Positions 1 through 9,332 of a DNA stretch of 64,000 nucleotides are shown one piece after another (the first letter of the stretch is position 1; the number at the start of each line of letters is the position of its first letter). Both the position numbers and the translations under genes were made by a program. The DNA comes from Massilia sp. R2A-15 (lineage in GTDB: Bacteria; Pseudomonadota; Gammaproteobacteria; Burkholderiales; Burkholderiaceae_D): positions 4,588,001-4,652,000 of the forward strand of contig NZ_CP131935.1 in the NCBI RefSeq assembly GCF_030704305.1, written 5' to 3'. The notes below the pieces were generated by a model that was not told the DNA's origin, ran no database searches, and saw nothing but the letters and a program-made list of their open reading frames with translations.

Positions 1-2
1 TC

Positions 3-92
3 GCCAAGCCAATGGCCGGGATGTTCGTCGAGCACGCCCGCGAACGCGCTCGCCTGCGCGAGAAAAAGGACGACCGGCACACAATGTCGTAA
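3..92 (+). CDS. C-terminal end of an unidentified protein (truncated by window start)
   Basis: The first 30 codons form an open frame ending in TAA at 90-92, with G or C at nearly every third codon position as in the neighbouring real genes. The visible tail is charged and Arg/Glu-rich (HARERARLREKKDD) and ends in HTMS. The family cannot be recognised from 29 residues. The 233 bases that follow, up to the heme oxygenase, hold an AT-rich patch near 198-221 that could contain a promoter, but no convincing -35/-10 pair was found. Confidence 0.45.
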   Translation, partial: AKPMAGMFVEHARERARLREKKDDRHTMS

Positions 93-325
93 CAACGGAT
101 TCATTAGCGGTCTCATGGGATAACGGAAGTTTGCGAAAGGCAACGATTTGTTGGCGCGAATGTTACCCACAATTTCTCGCGGCGTGCGAAAAAGTCAATA
201 TGTATATGTATATACTCCGCGCCTGTGACCGAGTATTCACCCCTGCATTTGTTCTCTTGGTCAAACGCACGCCCCGCGCGCGCCGCATGAGTGGCACGCA
301 TGATACGATTTCATACTGACATGCG

Positions 326-979
326 GTGGCCACATGGAAAGCCTTCCATCCCCAGCCGTGGTCGAACTGCGAGGTGGGGTTGGAAAAAGTGCCAGATCTA
401 GTCGAACCGGATGTGCTGGGAGCCTTGCGCCGCGCGACCGCCGACCGCCACGATGTCCTTGACCGCGCCATGCCGCTGGCGGCCGCCGCGCCGTCGCTGG
501 CAGATTATGGCGCGCACCTGGCGCTGCTGCACACCTGGCTGGCCGCGATCGAAGCCTGGCTGGCCGGCTACCACGATGGCCCGCAGGATCCATCCGTGCT
601 CGCGCCCTGCCCGCGCGCGGCCATCATCGCCGCCGACCTGGCCGACCCCGCGATGCCGGCCCAGCTTCCCCTGCTCACGCCGCCCGCGCCCTCCTGGCCC
701 GCCGGCGCCGGCCCTGCCTACCGCTGGGGCGTGTGCTACGTCGTGGAAGGCTCGCAGCTGGGCGGCGCGGTCCTCTTCAAACGCTTGCGCGCCGCCCTGG
801 CCCCGCATCCCCTGACCTATCTCGGCGCCGACGGCGCCGCGGTCGGCGCGCGCTGGCAGCACTTCATCGCCCAGCTGCGCGCCGGTGTGACCGCGCCGTG
901 CGACGTGGCCGACGCCTGCGCCGGCGCCTGCGACGCCTTCGACAGCCTGCTCGCGCTGATGGATGGCGCGCATGAGTGA
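326..979 (+). CDS. bphO: Biliverdin-producing heme oxygenase (BphO/HemO type)
   Basis: Predicted to cleave heme to biliverdin, the chromophore of the phytochrome encoded immediately downstream. The 217-aa frame carries the two family signatures: an N-terminal helix with the candidate proximal heme ligand His42 (ATADRHDVLD), and the distal-helix motif YVVEGSQLGG at about 138-147, followed by a basic FKRLR. The length fits bacterial heme oxygenases. The start is uncertain: the ATG at 326 adds an N-terminus unlike the family, and in-frame GTG codons at 374 and 389 would begin just before the conserved LEPDVLGALR-like region; the latter is preceded by GGAAAAA. The end overlaps the start of bphP, so the two are probably translationally coupled. 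Assignment rests on motifs plus context. Confidence 0.85.
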   Translation: MATWKAFHPQPWSNCEVGLEKVPDLVEPDVLGALRRATADRHDVLDRAMPLAAAAPSLADYGAHLALLHTWLAAIEAWLAGYHDGPQDPSVLAPCPRAAIIAADLADPAMPAQLPLLTPPAPSWPAGAGPAYRWGVCYVVEGSQLGGAVLFKRLRAALAPHPLTYLGADGAAVGARWQHFIAQLRAGVTAPCDVADACAGACDAFDSLLALMDGAHE

Positions 980-3131
980 CATCGACCTGACCCTGGCCAA
1001 CTGCGCCGCCGAGCCGATCCACATTCCCGGCTCGATCCAGCCGCACGGCGCGCTGCTCGCGTTCAGCGCGCAGCGCCTGCTCGTCGCGTGGAGCGCCAAC
1101 TGCCTTGAGGTGACCGGCGCGCAGCCGTCCCTGGGCGCCGAACTGGCGTCATTGAACTTGCCGCTCGCCGCGGTCGAACTGATTCACCAGGCCGGCGCCG
1201 ACCTCGATGCGGGCGAAGCGATGCCGTCGGCCTGCGAGGTGACCATCGGCGACCAGGAGCTCGACTGCATCGTGCACGCGCACGACGGGCGCATCATCGC
1301 CGAATTCGAGCGCCGCTCGCTCAGCTCGGACGTGGTGGCCTCGTTCGCATTGAAGGCGCACGGCGCGATCGACCGCCTGAAGCGCCAGCAGTCGGTCGAT
1401 GCGCTGCTGGCGATGGTGGTGCAGCAGGTGCGCCAGCTGACAGGCTTCGACCGCGTGATGGCCTACCGCTTCCGCCACGACGACAGCGGCGACGTCGTCG
1501 CCGAAGCGTGCAGCGACGCCATCGAGCCGTACCTGGGCCGGCGCTATCCGGCCAGCGACATTCCGGCGCAGGCGCGGCGCCTGTACCTGATCAACACCCT
1601 TCGCCTGATCTCCGACGTCGGCTACGTGCCGGTGCCGGTGCTGGGCCGCGAGGGCGACGCGCCGCTCGACATGAGCCACGGCGTGCTGCGCAGCGTCTCT
1701 CCGATCCACATCGAGTACCTGCAGAACATGGGTGTGCATGCGTCGATGAGCATCTCGATCGTCGTCGGCGGCCGCCTGTGGGGCATGCTGGCCTGCCACC
1801 ACATGGCGCCGCGCCAGGTGCCGTACTCGATCCGCATGGCGGCCGACGTGCTGGCCCAGGTGCTCGCCTCGAGCGTGCAGACGCTGGAAGCGCGCGGCCA
1901 GGCGGCCGGCATCGAGCGCGCCGCGGAACTGGGTTCGCGCGTGCTCGAGACCATGAGCCATGAAGACGTGGTGCTGCGCGCGCTGGGCGAGCATGCGCCT
2001 GAACTGTGCGAAGCGCTGCACGCCGACGCGCTGGTGGTCGCCCAGCACGGTGAATTCGTCTGCCACGGCGACATCGACCACGCGCTGGTGCGCGCCATCC
2101 TCGATACCATCCCCGACAACGGCGAAGTGCTGTTCCAGCGCAGCGACCTGGCCGACTGGCCCGACGCGCTGCGGCCCCGACTCGGCAAATGGGTGGGCAT
2201 GCTGGCGATGTCGTTCGACGCTTCCTCGCGCGGCATGCTGCTGGCGCTGCGCGCCGAGCAGATCGAAGCGGTGCGCTGGGCCGGCAAGCCGGACAAACTT
2301 GTCACGATCGGACCGCTCGGCCCGCGCCTGACGCCGCGCGGCTCGTTCGACGAATGGCGCGAGACCGTGCGCGGCCGCGCCGTGCCCTGGGACGCCACCT
2401 CGCTGACTATCGCCAGCCAGCTGCTGTCGAAAATCAGCCGCGCGGTCGCCGCGCGCAACGCCGAAATCGAACGCGCGCGCACCGAGCTGATGGCGATGCT
2501 GGGCCACGACCTGCGCGATCCGCTCCAGGCCATCAACATGGCCGGCGCGCTGCTCGAACGCGGTTCGCAGTCGGAGACTATCGGGCGGCGCATCCAGTCG
2601 TCGAGCAACCGCATGCAGCGGCTGATCGGGCACGTGCTCGACATGAGCCGCATCAACGGCGGCATTGGCCTCGGCATGCAGCTGGTGCGCACCAACCTGA
2701 ACGCCATGCTGGCCGACCTGGTCGAGGAGGTCGCCGCGGCGCATCCGGGCGCCAGCTTCCGGCTCGATGCGCCGGCGCCGGTCAGCGCCATGGTCGATCC
2801 CGACCGCCTGGTGCAGGTGCTGTCGAACCTGCTGTCGAACGCGCGCCATCATGGCGAGGCGGGCAAGCCGATCACGATCGGTCTGCATGCGGACGGCCAG
2901 GACGCGGTGATCACCGTGCGCAACTACGCCGCGCCGATTCCCGACGCGGTGGCCGACAAGCTGTTCGACCCGTTCAAGCACACCTCGCTGCACAATCCGG
3001 GCAACCGCAAGGGCGTCGGGCTGGGCCTGTACATCGCGCACCAGATCGCGCGCGGGCACGGTGGCTCGCTGGCTTACCGTTACGAGGCGCCGGAGATCGT
3101 GTTCACGCTGCTGCTACCGCTGGGACAGTGA
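972..3131 (+). CDS. bphP: Bacteriophytochrome sensor histidine kinase
   Basis: Red/far-red light-sensing histidine kinase. From the ATG at 972 the protein is 719 aa; an ATG at 963 would add three residues. Order of domains: PAS with the biliverdin-binding Cys11 (LANCAAEPIHIPGSIQPHG), GAF with the chromophore-pocket motif RRYPASDIPAQAR at about 190-202, a PHY region, then HisKA with the phospho-acceptor in GHDLRDPLQAI (His512), and an HATPase with N-box NLLSNARHHG near 618 and G-box GVGLGLYIAHQIARG near the C-terminus. It overlaps bphO by 8 nt. No response-regulator gene follows before the mla operon, so its phosphotransfer partner lies elsewhere. Soluble: no membrane segments seen. Confidence 0.95.
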   Translation: MSDIDLTLANCAAEPIHIPGSIQPHGALLAFSAQRLLVAWSANCLEVTGAQPSLGAELASLNLPLAAVELIHQAGADLDAGEAMPSACEVTIGDQELDCIVHAHDGRIIAEFERRSLSSDVVASFALKAHGAIDRLKRQQSVDALLAMVVQQVRQLTGFDRVMAYRFRHDDSGDVVAEACSDAIEPYLGRRYPASDIPAQARRLYLINTLRLISDVGYVPVPVLGREGDAPLDMSHGVLRSVSPIHIEYLQNMGVHASMSISIVVGGRLWGMLACHHMAPRQVPYSIRMAADVLAQVLASSVQTLEARGQAAGIERAAELGSRVLETMSHEDVVLRALGEHAPELCEALHADALVVAQHGEFVCHGDIDHALVRAILDTIPDNGEVLFQRSDLADWPDALRPRLGKWVGMLAMSFDASSRGMLLALRAEQIEAVRWAGKPDKLVTIGPLGPRLTPRGSFDEWRETVRGRAVPWDATSLTIASQLLSKISRAVAARNAEIERARTELMAMLGHDLRDPLQAINMAGALLERGSQSETIGRRIQSSSNRMQRLIGHVLDMSRINGGIGLGMQLVRTNLNAMLADLVEEVAAAHPGASFRLDAPAPVSAMVDPDRLVQVLSNLLSNARHHGEAGKPITIGLHADGQDAVITVRNYAAPIPDAVADKLFDPFKHTSLHNPGNRKGVGLGLYIAHQIARGHGGSLAYRYEAPEIVFTLLLPLGQ

Positions 3132-3138
3132 GGAAAGT

Positions 3139-3165
3139 GGGGTCAGGTCCGCAGGACCAGACCCC
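3139..3165 (+). repeat. GC-rich palindromic dispersed repeat, copy 1
   Basis: Near-perfect palindrome reading GGGGTCAGGTCC, then GCA, then GGACCAGACCCC. It starts 8 nt after the bphP stop and faces copy 2 across a 21-nt spacer, so the two form a large inverted pair. It may act as a terminator or be a REP-like mobile palindrome; related copies are at 7517, 20360, 22318 and 45633. Confidence 0.8.
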
Positions 3166-3186
3166 GATACTGCATGCGGCGCGGCC

Positions 3187-3213
3187 GGGGTCCGGTCCTG
3201 CGGACCTGACCCC
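3187..3213 (-). repeat. GC-rich palindromic dispersed repeat, copy 2 (inverted)
   Basis: Reads GGGGTCCGGTCC-TGC-GGACCTGACCCC on the + strand, which is the reverse complement of copy 1 apart from one base. The rest of the 319-nt gap between bphP and mlaF holds no gene; it is AT-richer between 3230 and 3360 and contains the putative mlaF promoter. Confidence 0.8.
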
Positions 3214-3328
3214 ATCTCCCACTTCTGCTGCAATTTACATACACGTATGTATTTTAATTTCCGCACACAGTTGCTGCGCTGCGGAAATAAATATGTGCAT
3301 AAAAACAGACACTTACGGCAGGAAATAT

Positions 3329-3358
3329 CTGACTCGCCGTTCATTAGTGTTGTATTCT
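3329..3358 (+). promoter_or_regulatory. Possible sigma-70 promoter of the mla operon
   Basis: CTGACT (3329-3334, four matches to TTGACA) and TATTCT (3353-3358, four matches to TATAAT) are separated by 18 nt, about 90 nt before the mlaF start, in a locally AT-rich stretch. This is a consensus match by eye only. Confidence 0.35.
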
Positions 3359-3450
3359 ATGCCACGCCGCGCGCGCCAAATCGGGCGCCGGCCAGCAGAG
3401 ATTGACCTTTCTGCACTACAATACGGCATTCCCAAATACTGACTACCCCT

Positions 3451-4254
3451 GTGTCCAATCTAGTCGAAATCCGCGATCTGCAGTTTGCCTATGGAGAGCG
3501 CGTCATCCTGTCCAACCTGCGCATGGACTTCCCGCGCGGGAAGGTCGTCGCCGTCATGGGTGGCTCCGGCTGCGGCAAGACCACCGTGCTGCGCCTGATC
3601 GGCGGCCAGATCCGCCCGCAAAAAGGCGAGGTGAAGGTCGGCGGCGAAGTGGTGCACCAGCTCGACACCGACGGCCTGTACCGCCTGCGCCGCAAGATGG
3701 GCATGCTGTTCCAGTTCGGCGCGCTGTTTACCGACCTGACCGTGTTCGACAACGTCGCCTTCCCGCTGCGCGAGCACACCAACCTGCCGGAAGAACTGAT
3801 CCGCGACCTGGTGCTGCTGAAGCTCAACGCCGTCGGCCTGCGCAACGCCCACAAACTCAAGCCGTCCGAGATCTCGGGCGGCATGGCGCGCCGCGTCGCC
3901 GTCGCGCGCGCCATCGCGCTCGACCCGGAACTGATCATGTACGACGAGCCGTTCGCCGGCCTCGACCCGATCTCGATGGGCGTCACCGCCAACCTGATCC
4001 GCAAGCTCAACGACGCGCTCGGCTCGACCTCGATCCTGGTCTCGCACGATGTCCACGAGTGCTTCGCGATCGCCGACTACGTGTACTTCATGTCGGCCGG
4101 GAAGATCGTCGCCCAGGGCACGCCGGCCGAGATGCGAGTGTCGACCGACCCCTACGTCAAGCAGTTCGTCAACGCCGAAGCGGACGGCCCGGTGCCGTTC
4201 GATTATCCGGGCACAGCGCTGGCCGACGACCTCGGCCTGGGGGTGGCGGCATGA
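3451..4254 (+). CDS. mlaF: MlaF, ATPase of the phospholipid-trafficking ABC transporter
   Basis: Cytoplasmic ATPase of the MlaFEDB inner-membrane complex, which drives phospholipid movement between the membranes to keep outer-membrane lipid asymmetry. The 267-aa protein has Walker A GGSGCGKTT (37-45), a Q-loop in MLFQFGALF, the signature ISGGMARRVAVARAI (141-155), Walker B LIMYDEPFAGLD and the H-loop in VSHDVHE. The ISGGMARR signature and FAGLDPIS are typical of the Mkl/MlaF group rather than generic importers. The start is GTG at 3451. The stop overlaps the ATG of mlaE. Confidence 0.95.
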   Translation: MSNLVEIRDLQFAYGERVILSNLRMDFPRGKVVAVMGGSGCGKTTVLRLIGGQIRPQKGEVKVGGEVVHQLDTDGLYRLRRKMGMLFQFGALFTDLTVFDNVAFPLREHTNLPEELIRDLVLLKLNAVGLRNAHKLKPSEISGGMARRVAVARAIALDPELIMYDEPFAGLDPISMGVTANLIRKLNDALGSTSILVSHDVHECFAIADYVYFMSAGKIVAQGTPAEMRVSTDPYVKQFVNAEADGPVPFDYPGTALADDLGLGVAA

Positions 4255-5033
4255 TCGGCACGCTCCTCGCCGGCATCGGCCGCCCCATCCGCGAAAGCAT
4301 CGCCCACATCGGCTTTGCCACCCGCTCGTTCTTCGGCCTGATGGGCGTGACGCCGGGCGCGCTGCGCCGGCCCGCGCTGATCTCCGAGCAGATCCATTTC
4401 ATCGGCAACTATTCGCTGGTGATCATCGTCGTCTCCGGCCTGTTCGTCGGCATGGTGCTGGGCCTGCAGGGCTACATCACGCTCACGCCCTACGGCGCGG
4501 AACAAAAGCTCGGCCAGGTTGTCGCACTCGCATTGGTGCGCGAGCTGGGGCCGGTCGTCACCGCGCTGCTGTTCGCCGGCCGGGCCGGCACCTCGCTGAC
4601 CGCGCAGATCGGCCTGATGAAGGCCGGCGAGCAGTTGTCCGCGATGGAAATGATGGCGATCAACCCGGTGCAGCGCGTGCTGGCGCCGCGCTTCTGGGCC
4701 GGCGTGATCGCGATGCCGCTGCTGGCGACCATTTTCAGTGCCGTCGGCGTGCTCGGCGGCTACTTGGTCGGCGTGCAGCTGATCGGCGTGGACGAAGGCG
4801 CGTTCTGGTCGCAGATGCAGGCCAACGTCGACGTGCGCGCCGACGTGTTGAACGGCGTGATCAAGAGCGTGGTGTTCGGCATCGCCGTCACGTTCACGGC
4901 GCTGTTCCAGGGCTACCACGCCGAGCCTACCCCGGAAGACGTCTCGCGCGCCACCACGCGCACCGTGGTGATCGCCTCGCTGATGGTGTGGGGCCTCGAT
5001 TTCGTGCTGACCGCACTGATGTTCAACAAGTAA
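4251..5033 (+). CDS. mlaE: MlaE, permease of the phospholipid ABC transporter
   Basis: Integral inner-membrane subunit, 260 aa, with about five hydrophobic segments. The conserved MlaE core is visible: GLFVGMVLGLQGY, RELGPVVTALLFAGRAGTS, and the helix around EQLSAMEMMAINPVQRVLAPR. The ATGA overlap with mlaF (4251-4254) indicates translational coupling. It works with MlaF, MlaD and MlaB encoded in the same run. Confidence 0.95.
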   Translation: MIGTLLAGIGRPIRESIAHIGFATRSFFGLMGVTPGALRRPALISEQIHFIGNYSLVIIVVSGLFVGMVLGLQGYITLTPYGAEQKLGQVVALALVRELGPVVTALLFAGRAGTSLTAQIGLMKAGEQLSAMEMMAINPVQRVLAPRFWAGVIAMPLLATIFSAVGVLGGYLVGVQLIGVDEGAFWSQMQANVDVRADVLNGVIKSVVFGIAVTFTALFQGYHAEPTPEDVSRATTRTVVIASLMVWGLDFVLTALMFNK

Positions 5034-5084
5034 TTGAATCCGCCGGCACCGTCCGGGCGAATAACAAGAGTTAGGAAATAAATT

Positions 5085-5558
5085 ATGCACCGCAAAACGA
5101 TCGATGTCTGGGTTGGCCTGTTTGTCCTGTTGGGGCTGGCCTCGCTGGTGTTCCTGGCGCTCAAGGCCGGCAACATGAGCACCCTGTCGTTCAGCAAGAC
5201 CTACGCCATCACCGGCAAGTTCGACAACATCGGCGGCCTGAAGCCGCAGGCGCCCGTCAAGAGCGCCGGCGTGGTGGTCGGCCGGGTCGGCGACATCCGC
5301 TTCGACGACAAGACCTACCAGGCGATGGTCACGCTGGACATGGACGCGGGCCACAAGTTCCCGAAGGACAGCTCGCTGAAGATCCTCACCGCCGGCCTGC
5401 TCGGCGAACAGTACATCGGCATCGTGCCGGGCGGCGACACCGTCGACCTGAAGGCGGGCGACCGCATCAACAGCACCCAATCGGCCGCCGTGCTGGAAGA
5501 CCTGATCAACCAGTTCATCTACAGCAAGGCCGCGGACGGAAAGGACAGCGCAAAATGA
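5085..5558 (+). CDS. mlaD: MlaD, periplasmic MCE-domain lipid-binding subunit
   Basis: 157-aa protein with one N-terminal membrane anchor (VGLFVLLGLASLVFLALKAG) and a single MCE domain (FDNIGGLKPQAPVKSAGVVVGRV ... DSSLKILTAGLLGEQYI, interrupted here). It forms the hexameric periplasmic ring of MlaFEDB that hands phospholipids to or from MlaC. The ATG at 5085 is preceded by GTTAGGA. The last bases overlap the mlaA start by four nt. Confidence 0.94.
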   Translation: MHRKTIDVWVGLFVLLGLASLVFLALKAGNMSTLSFSKTYAITGKFDNIGGLKPQAPVKSAGVVVGRVGDIRFDDKTYQAMVTLDMDAGHKFPKDSSLKILTAGLLGEQYIGIVPGGDTVDLKAGDRINSTQSAAVLEDLINQFIYSKAADGKDSAK

Positions 5559-6499
5559 TCACCAATCGCACCCGTTCGGTCGTGCTGGCGCTGGCCGCCT
5601 GCTCGGCCCTGGCCGGCTGCGCGACGGGTCCCAACCCGCGCGACCCGTACGAGAAATTCAACCGCAAGATGTTCGCGTTCAACGACGCGGTCGACCGCGT
5701 CGCCCTGAAGCCAGCCGCCACCGCCTACAAGCAGGTGCTGCCTGGTTTTGTCCAGACCGGCGTGTCCAACTTCTTCGGCAACCTGTCGGACCTGTGGACG
5801 GGCGTGAACAACCTGTTGCAAGGCAAGGGCGCCGACGGCCTTTCCGACCTGACCCGCTTCTCGGTCAACTCGACCCTGGGCTTGGGCGGCCTGCTCGACA
5901 TCGGTTCGGAAGCCGGCTTGCAGAAGCACAACGAGGACTTCGGCCAGACCCTGGGCGCCTGGGGCGTGCCGTCCGGCCCCTACCTGATGCTGCCGCTGCT
6001 GGGCCCGTCCACGGTGCGCGACACCGCCGGCATCCCGCTCGACGTCACCGCCGATCCCTGGGCCTATGTCTATCCCGTGCACACGCGCAACATCGGCATC
6101 GCCGTGCGCGCCGTGGACCAGCGCGCCCAGGTGCTCGACGCGTCGAACCTGATGGAAGAAGCCGCGCTCGACCGCTACGAATTCATCCGCGACGGCTTCC
6201 TGCAGCGCCGCGAAAGCCGCATCATGGACGGCGGCGGCAAGGCCAAGCTCAAGCAGATCCTCAAGAAGGACGATGCGCCGGCCGACGCCAAGAGCATCAA
6301 GGCGGCCTATCCGGACGATCCGGGCCCGACCGGCGGCGCCGCGCCGACCCCTGCGCCAGCCCCGGCCCCGGCGCCGAAGTCGGACAAGCCGTCCGACGCC
6401 AAGTCCATCAAGGACGCGTATCCGGACGATCCGGGCCCGACGCCCGAGCCCGCAGCCGAGAAAAAGCCGGCCGTGTCATCCGAACCGCCGACAAAGTAG
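5555..6499 (+). CDS. mlaA: MlaA (VacJ), outer-membrane phospholipid-removing lipoprotein
   Basis: 314-aa lipoprotein with a lipobox at Cys22 (SALAGC). The VacJ core starts at RDPYEKFNRKMFAFND and contains the characteristic DFGQTLGAWGVPSGPYLMLPLLGPS segment. In the outer membrane MlaA extracts mislocalised phospholipids for MlaC. Beyond the core is a roughly 80-residue Pro/Ala-rich tail containing two near-identical copies of DAKSIKxAYPDDPGPT (about residues 244-260 and 281-296) separated by an Ala-Pro linker. That tail is not part of the usual family. Encoded inside the mla operon, as in other betaproteobacteria. Confidence 0.94.
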   Translation: MITNRTRSVVLALAACSALAGCATGPNPRDPYEKFNRKMFAFNDAVDRVALKPAATAYKQVLPGFVQTGVSNFFGNLSDLWTGVNNLLQGKGADGLSDLTRFSVNSTLGLGGLLDIGSEAGLQKHNEDFGQTLGAWGVPSGPYLMLPLLGPSTVRDTAGIPLDVTADPWAYVYPVHTRNIGIAVRAVDQRAQVLDASNLMEEAALDRYEFIRDGFLQRRESRIMDGGGKAKLKQILKKDDAPADAKSIKAAYPDDPGPTGGAAPTPAPAPAPAPKSDKPSDAKSIKDAYPDDPGPTPEPAAEKKPAVSSEPPTK

Positions 6500-6572
6500 T
6501 TAACCCGTATCCTGTACCGCCAACTGCGCGCGGTTTGCAGCCTGTAGTTCCCGCAAACATGAAAGAGGGCAT

Positions 6573-7208
6573 ATGAAACTGATCAAACAACTTATTGCAC
6601 TAAGCGCCATCGCAATTTCCGCATTCGCCACCGCCGCGCCAAATGAAGCACCGGACGTGCTCGTCAAGCGCATCAGCAACGACGTGATTGAAACGGCCAA
6701 GGCCGACAAGGACATCCAGGCCGGCAACGTCAACAAGGTGACCCAGCTGGTCGATTCGAAGATCCTGCCGTACGTCGATTTCCAGCGCATGACCGCGCTG
6801 GCCGCCGGCCGTTTCTGGCGCGACGCCACCCCTGAGCAGAAGACCGCCCTGTCGAACGAGTTCCGCACGCTGCTGATCCACACCTACTCGGGCGCGCTGT
6901 CGCAGATCAAGAACGAAACCGTGGAATTCAAGCCGATGCGCGCCGATCCGGCCGACACCGAAGTCGAAGTGCGCTCGGTGGTCAACGTCGCCCGCGGCGA
7001 GCCGATCCAGCTGAACTACCGCCTGTCCAAGAGCCCGTCGGGCTGGAAGATTTTCGACATCAACGTGCTCGGCGCGTGGCTGGTGGAAACCTACCGCGGC
7101 ACCTTCGCCACCGAGATCAGCAAGGGCGGGATCGACGGCCTGATCAAGAAGCTGGCCGAGCGCAACAAGGACCTGGCCAACAAGCCGCTCAAGGCGTCGT
7201 CGAAGTAA
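6573..7208 (+). CDS. mlaC: MlaC, periplasmic phospholipid carrier
   Basis: 211-aa secreted protein (signal peptide about 22 aa ending near TAAPNEAPD) of the MlaC/Ttg2D family. It shuttles phospholipid between MlaA at the outer membrane and MlaD at the inner membrane. Family features seen are FQRMTALAAGRFWRDATPEQK and the C-terminal GWKIFDINVLGAWLVETYR. The ATG at 6573 follows GAGGGCAT. The TAA overlaps the ATG of mlaB by one base. Confidence 0.94.
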   Translation: MKLIKQLIALSAIAISAFATAAPNEAPDVLVKRISNDVIETAKADKDIQAGNVNKVTQLVDSKILPYVDFQRMTALAAGRFWRDATPEQKTALSNEFRTLLIHTYSGALSQIKNETVEFKPMRADPADTEVEVRSVVNVARGEPIQLNYRLSKSPSGWKIFDINVLGAWLVETYRGTFATEISKGGIDGLIKKLAERNKDLANKPLKASSK

Positions 7209-7504
7209 TGACCGAATCGACTTCTTCCGCGCCGCTCGAGAGCCTGACGTTCGCCACCGCGCGGGCGGCGCTCGAGCGCGGCCTGGCCGCGCTGCGGGCC
7301 GGCCAGACCGTGTTCGACCTGGCCTCGCTCAAGTCGTCCGACTCGTCCGGCGTGGCGGTGCTGCTGGAGCTGCAGCGCCAGGCGCGCAAGTCCGGCGTCA
7401 CGTTGTCGTTCCTGAACCTGCCGGTCAGCCTGCAAAGCCTGCTGACGCTGTACGGCGTCGATACCCTCCTCGCCGCATCGCCGGCCGACCTCCAGCATCA
7501 TTGA
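7208..7504 (+). CDS. mlaB: MlaB, STAS-domain subunit
   Basis: 98-aa single STAS domain. The conserved region DLASLKSSDSSGVAVLLELQRQARK contains the Ser-rich loop that contacts MlaF in the known complex. It stabilises and activates the MlaFEDB ATPase. The start ATG overlaps the mlaC stop (TAATG), so it is coupled to mlaC. It is the last gene of the mla operon. Confidence 0.9.
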   Translation: MTESTSSAPLESLTFATARAALERGLAALRAGQTVFDLASLKSSDSSGVAVLLELQRQARKSGVTLSFLNLPVSLQSLLTLYGVDTLLAASPADLQHH

Positions 7505-7516
7505 CCCTCGCGTCAC

Positions 7517-7534
7517 GGGGTCTGGTCCTGCGGA
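7517..7534 (+). repeat. Dispersed palindromic repeat, half copy
   Basis: GGGGTCTGGTCCTGCGGA matches the first 18 bases of the other copies exactly, after which the right arm is degenerate (GCGACGGGGAC). It lies 13 nt after the mlaB stop. Confidence 0.65.
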
Positions 7535-7593
7535 GCGACGGGGACGCCTAGTCCCCATCCTGGGCCGCCCCGCGGCTCATCGGCAATTTCCCC

Positions 7594-7599
7594 TATAAT
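7594..7599 (+). promoter_or_regulatory. Possible -10 element (TATAAT) upstream of the ABC exporter
   Basis: An exact TATAAT lies 36 nt before the ATG at 7636, at a natural operon boundary. No good -35 hexamer is seen 16-18 nt upstream. Confidence 0.4.
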
Positions 7600-7635
7600 T
7601 GACCGTTCCCCCCGCGAAATTCACCAAGCACACGA

Positions 7636-8546
<911 letters not shown>

Positions 8547-8550
<4 letters not shown>

Positions 8551-9320
8551 ACGTGTTTTCCGTAGGTTTCCAGACCCTGCTCTACAAGGAGACGCTGCGC
8601 TTCTGGAAGGTCGCCACCCAAACGGTCGCGGCGCCGATCCTGACCGCCATGCTGTACCTGCTGATCTTCGGCCACGTGCTTGACGGCCGCATCGAGGTCT
8701 ATCCCGGCTCCGGCGTGTCGTACACCGCCTTCCTGATCCCTGGCCTGGTGATGATGAGCGTGCTGCAGAACGCCTTCGCCAACTCATCGTCCTCGCTGAT
8801 CCAGTCCAAGATCACCGGCAACCTGGTGTTCATCCTGCTGCCGCCGCTGTCGCACTGGGAGATCATCTCGGCCTACGTGCTGGCCTCCGTGGTGCGCGGC
8901 CTGGCCGTCGGCGCCGGCGTGTTCGTCATCACCGCCTGGTTCGCCCACCTGTCCTTCGTCGCGCCGCTGTGGATCGTCGTGTTCGCGCTGCTCGGCGCCG
9001 CCATCCTCGGCACGATGGGCGTCATCGCCGGCGTCTGGGCCGAAAAATTCGACCAGCTCGCCGCGTTCCAGAACTTCCTGATCATGCCGCTGACCTTTTT
9101 GGCCGGCGTGTTCTACTCGATCAAGTCGCTGCCGCCGTTCTGGCTCGCGGTATCGCACTTCAATCCGTTTTTCTACATGATCGACGGCTTCCGCTACGGC
9201 TTCTTCGGCCAGTCCGATATTTCGCCGTGGACCAGCCTCGCGATCGTCAGCGCCTTCTTCGCGGTGCTCGCGTCGATCGCCGTCAATTTGCTCAAGCGCG
9301 GCTACAACCTGCGCCACTAA
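8547..9320 (+). CDS. ABC-2 type exporter, permease subunit (YadH-like)
   Basis: 257-aa membrane protein with about six hydrophobic segments and the ABC-2 membrane signature around QNFLIMPLTFLAGVFYSI and FNPFFYMIDGFRYGF. Start chosen at GTG 8547: a strong TGGAGG sits 7 nt upstream and the codon overlaps the ATPase stop, so an upstream start in this frame would lie wholly within the ATPase gene. Partner of the preceding ATPase. Confidence 0.9.
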
Positions 9321-9332
9321 AAGGAAACCAGC

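Noticed and set aside
1149..3059. 636-codon open frame on - opposite bphP
   Set aside because: Shadow of bphP; no ribosome site or domain.
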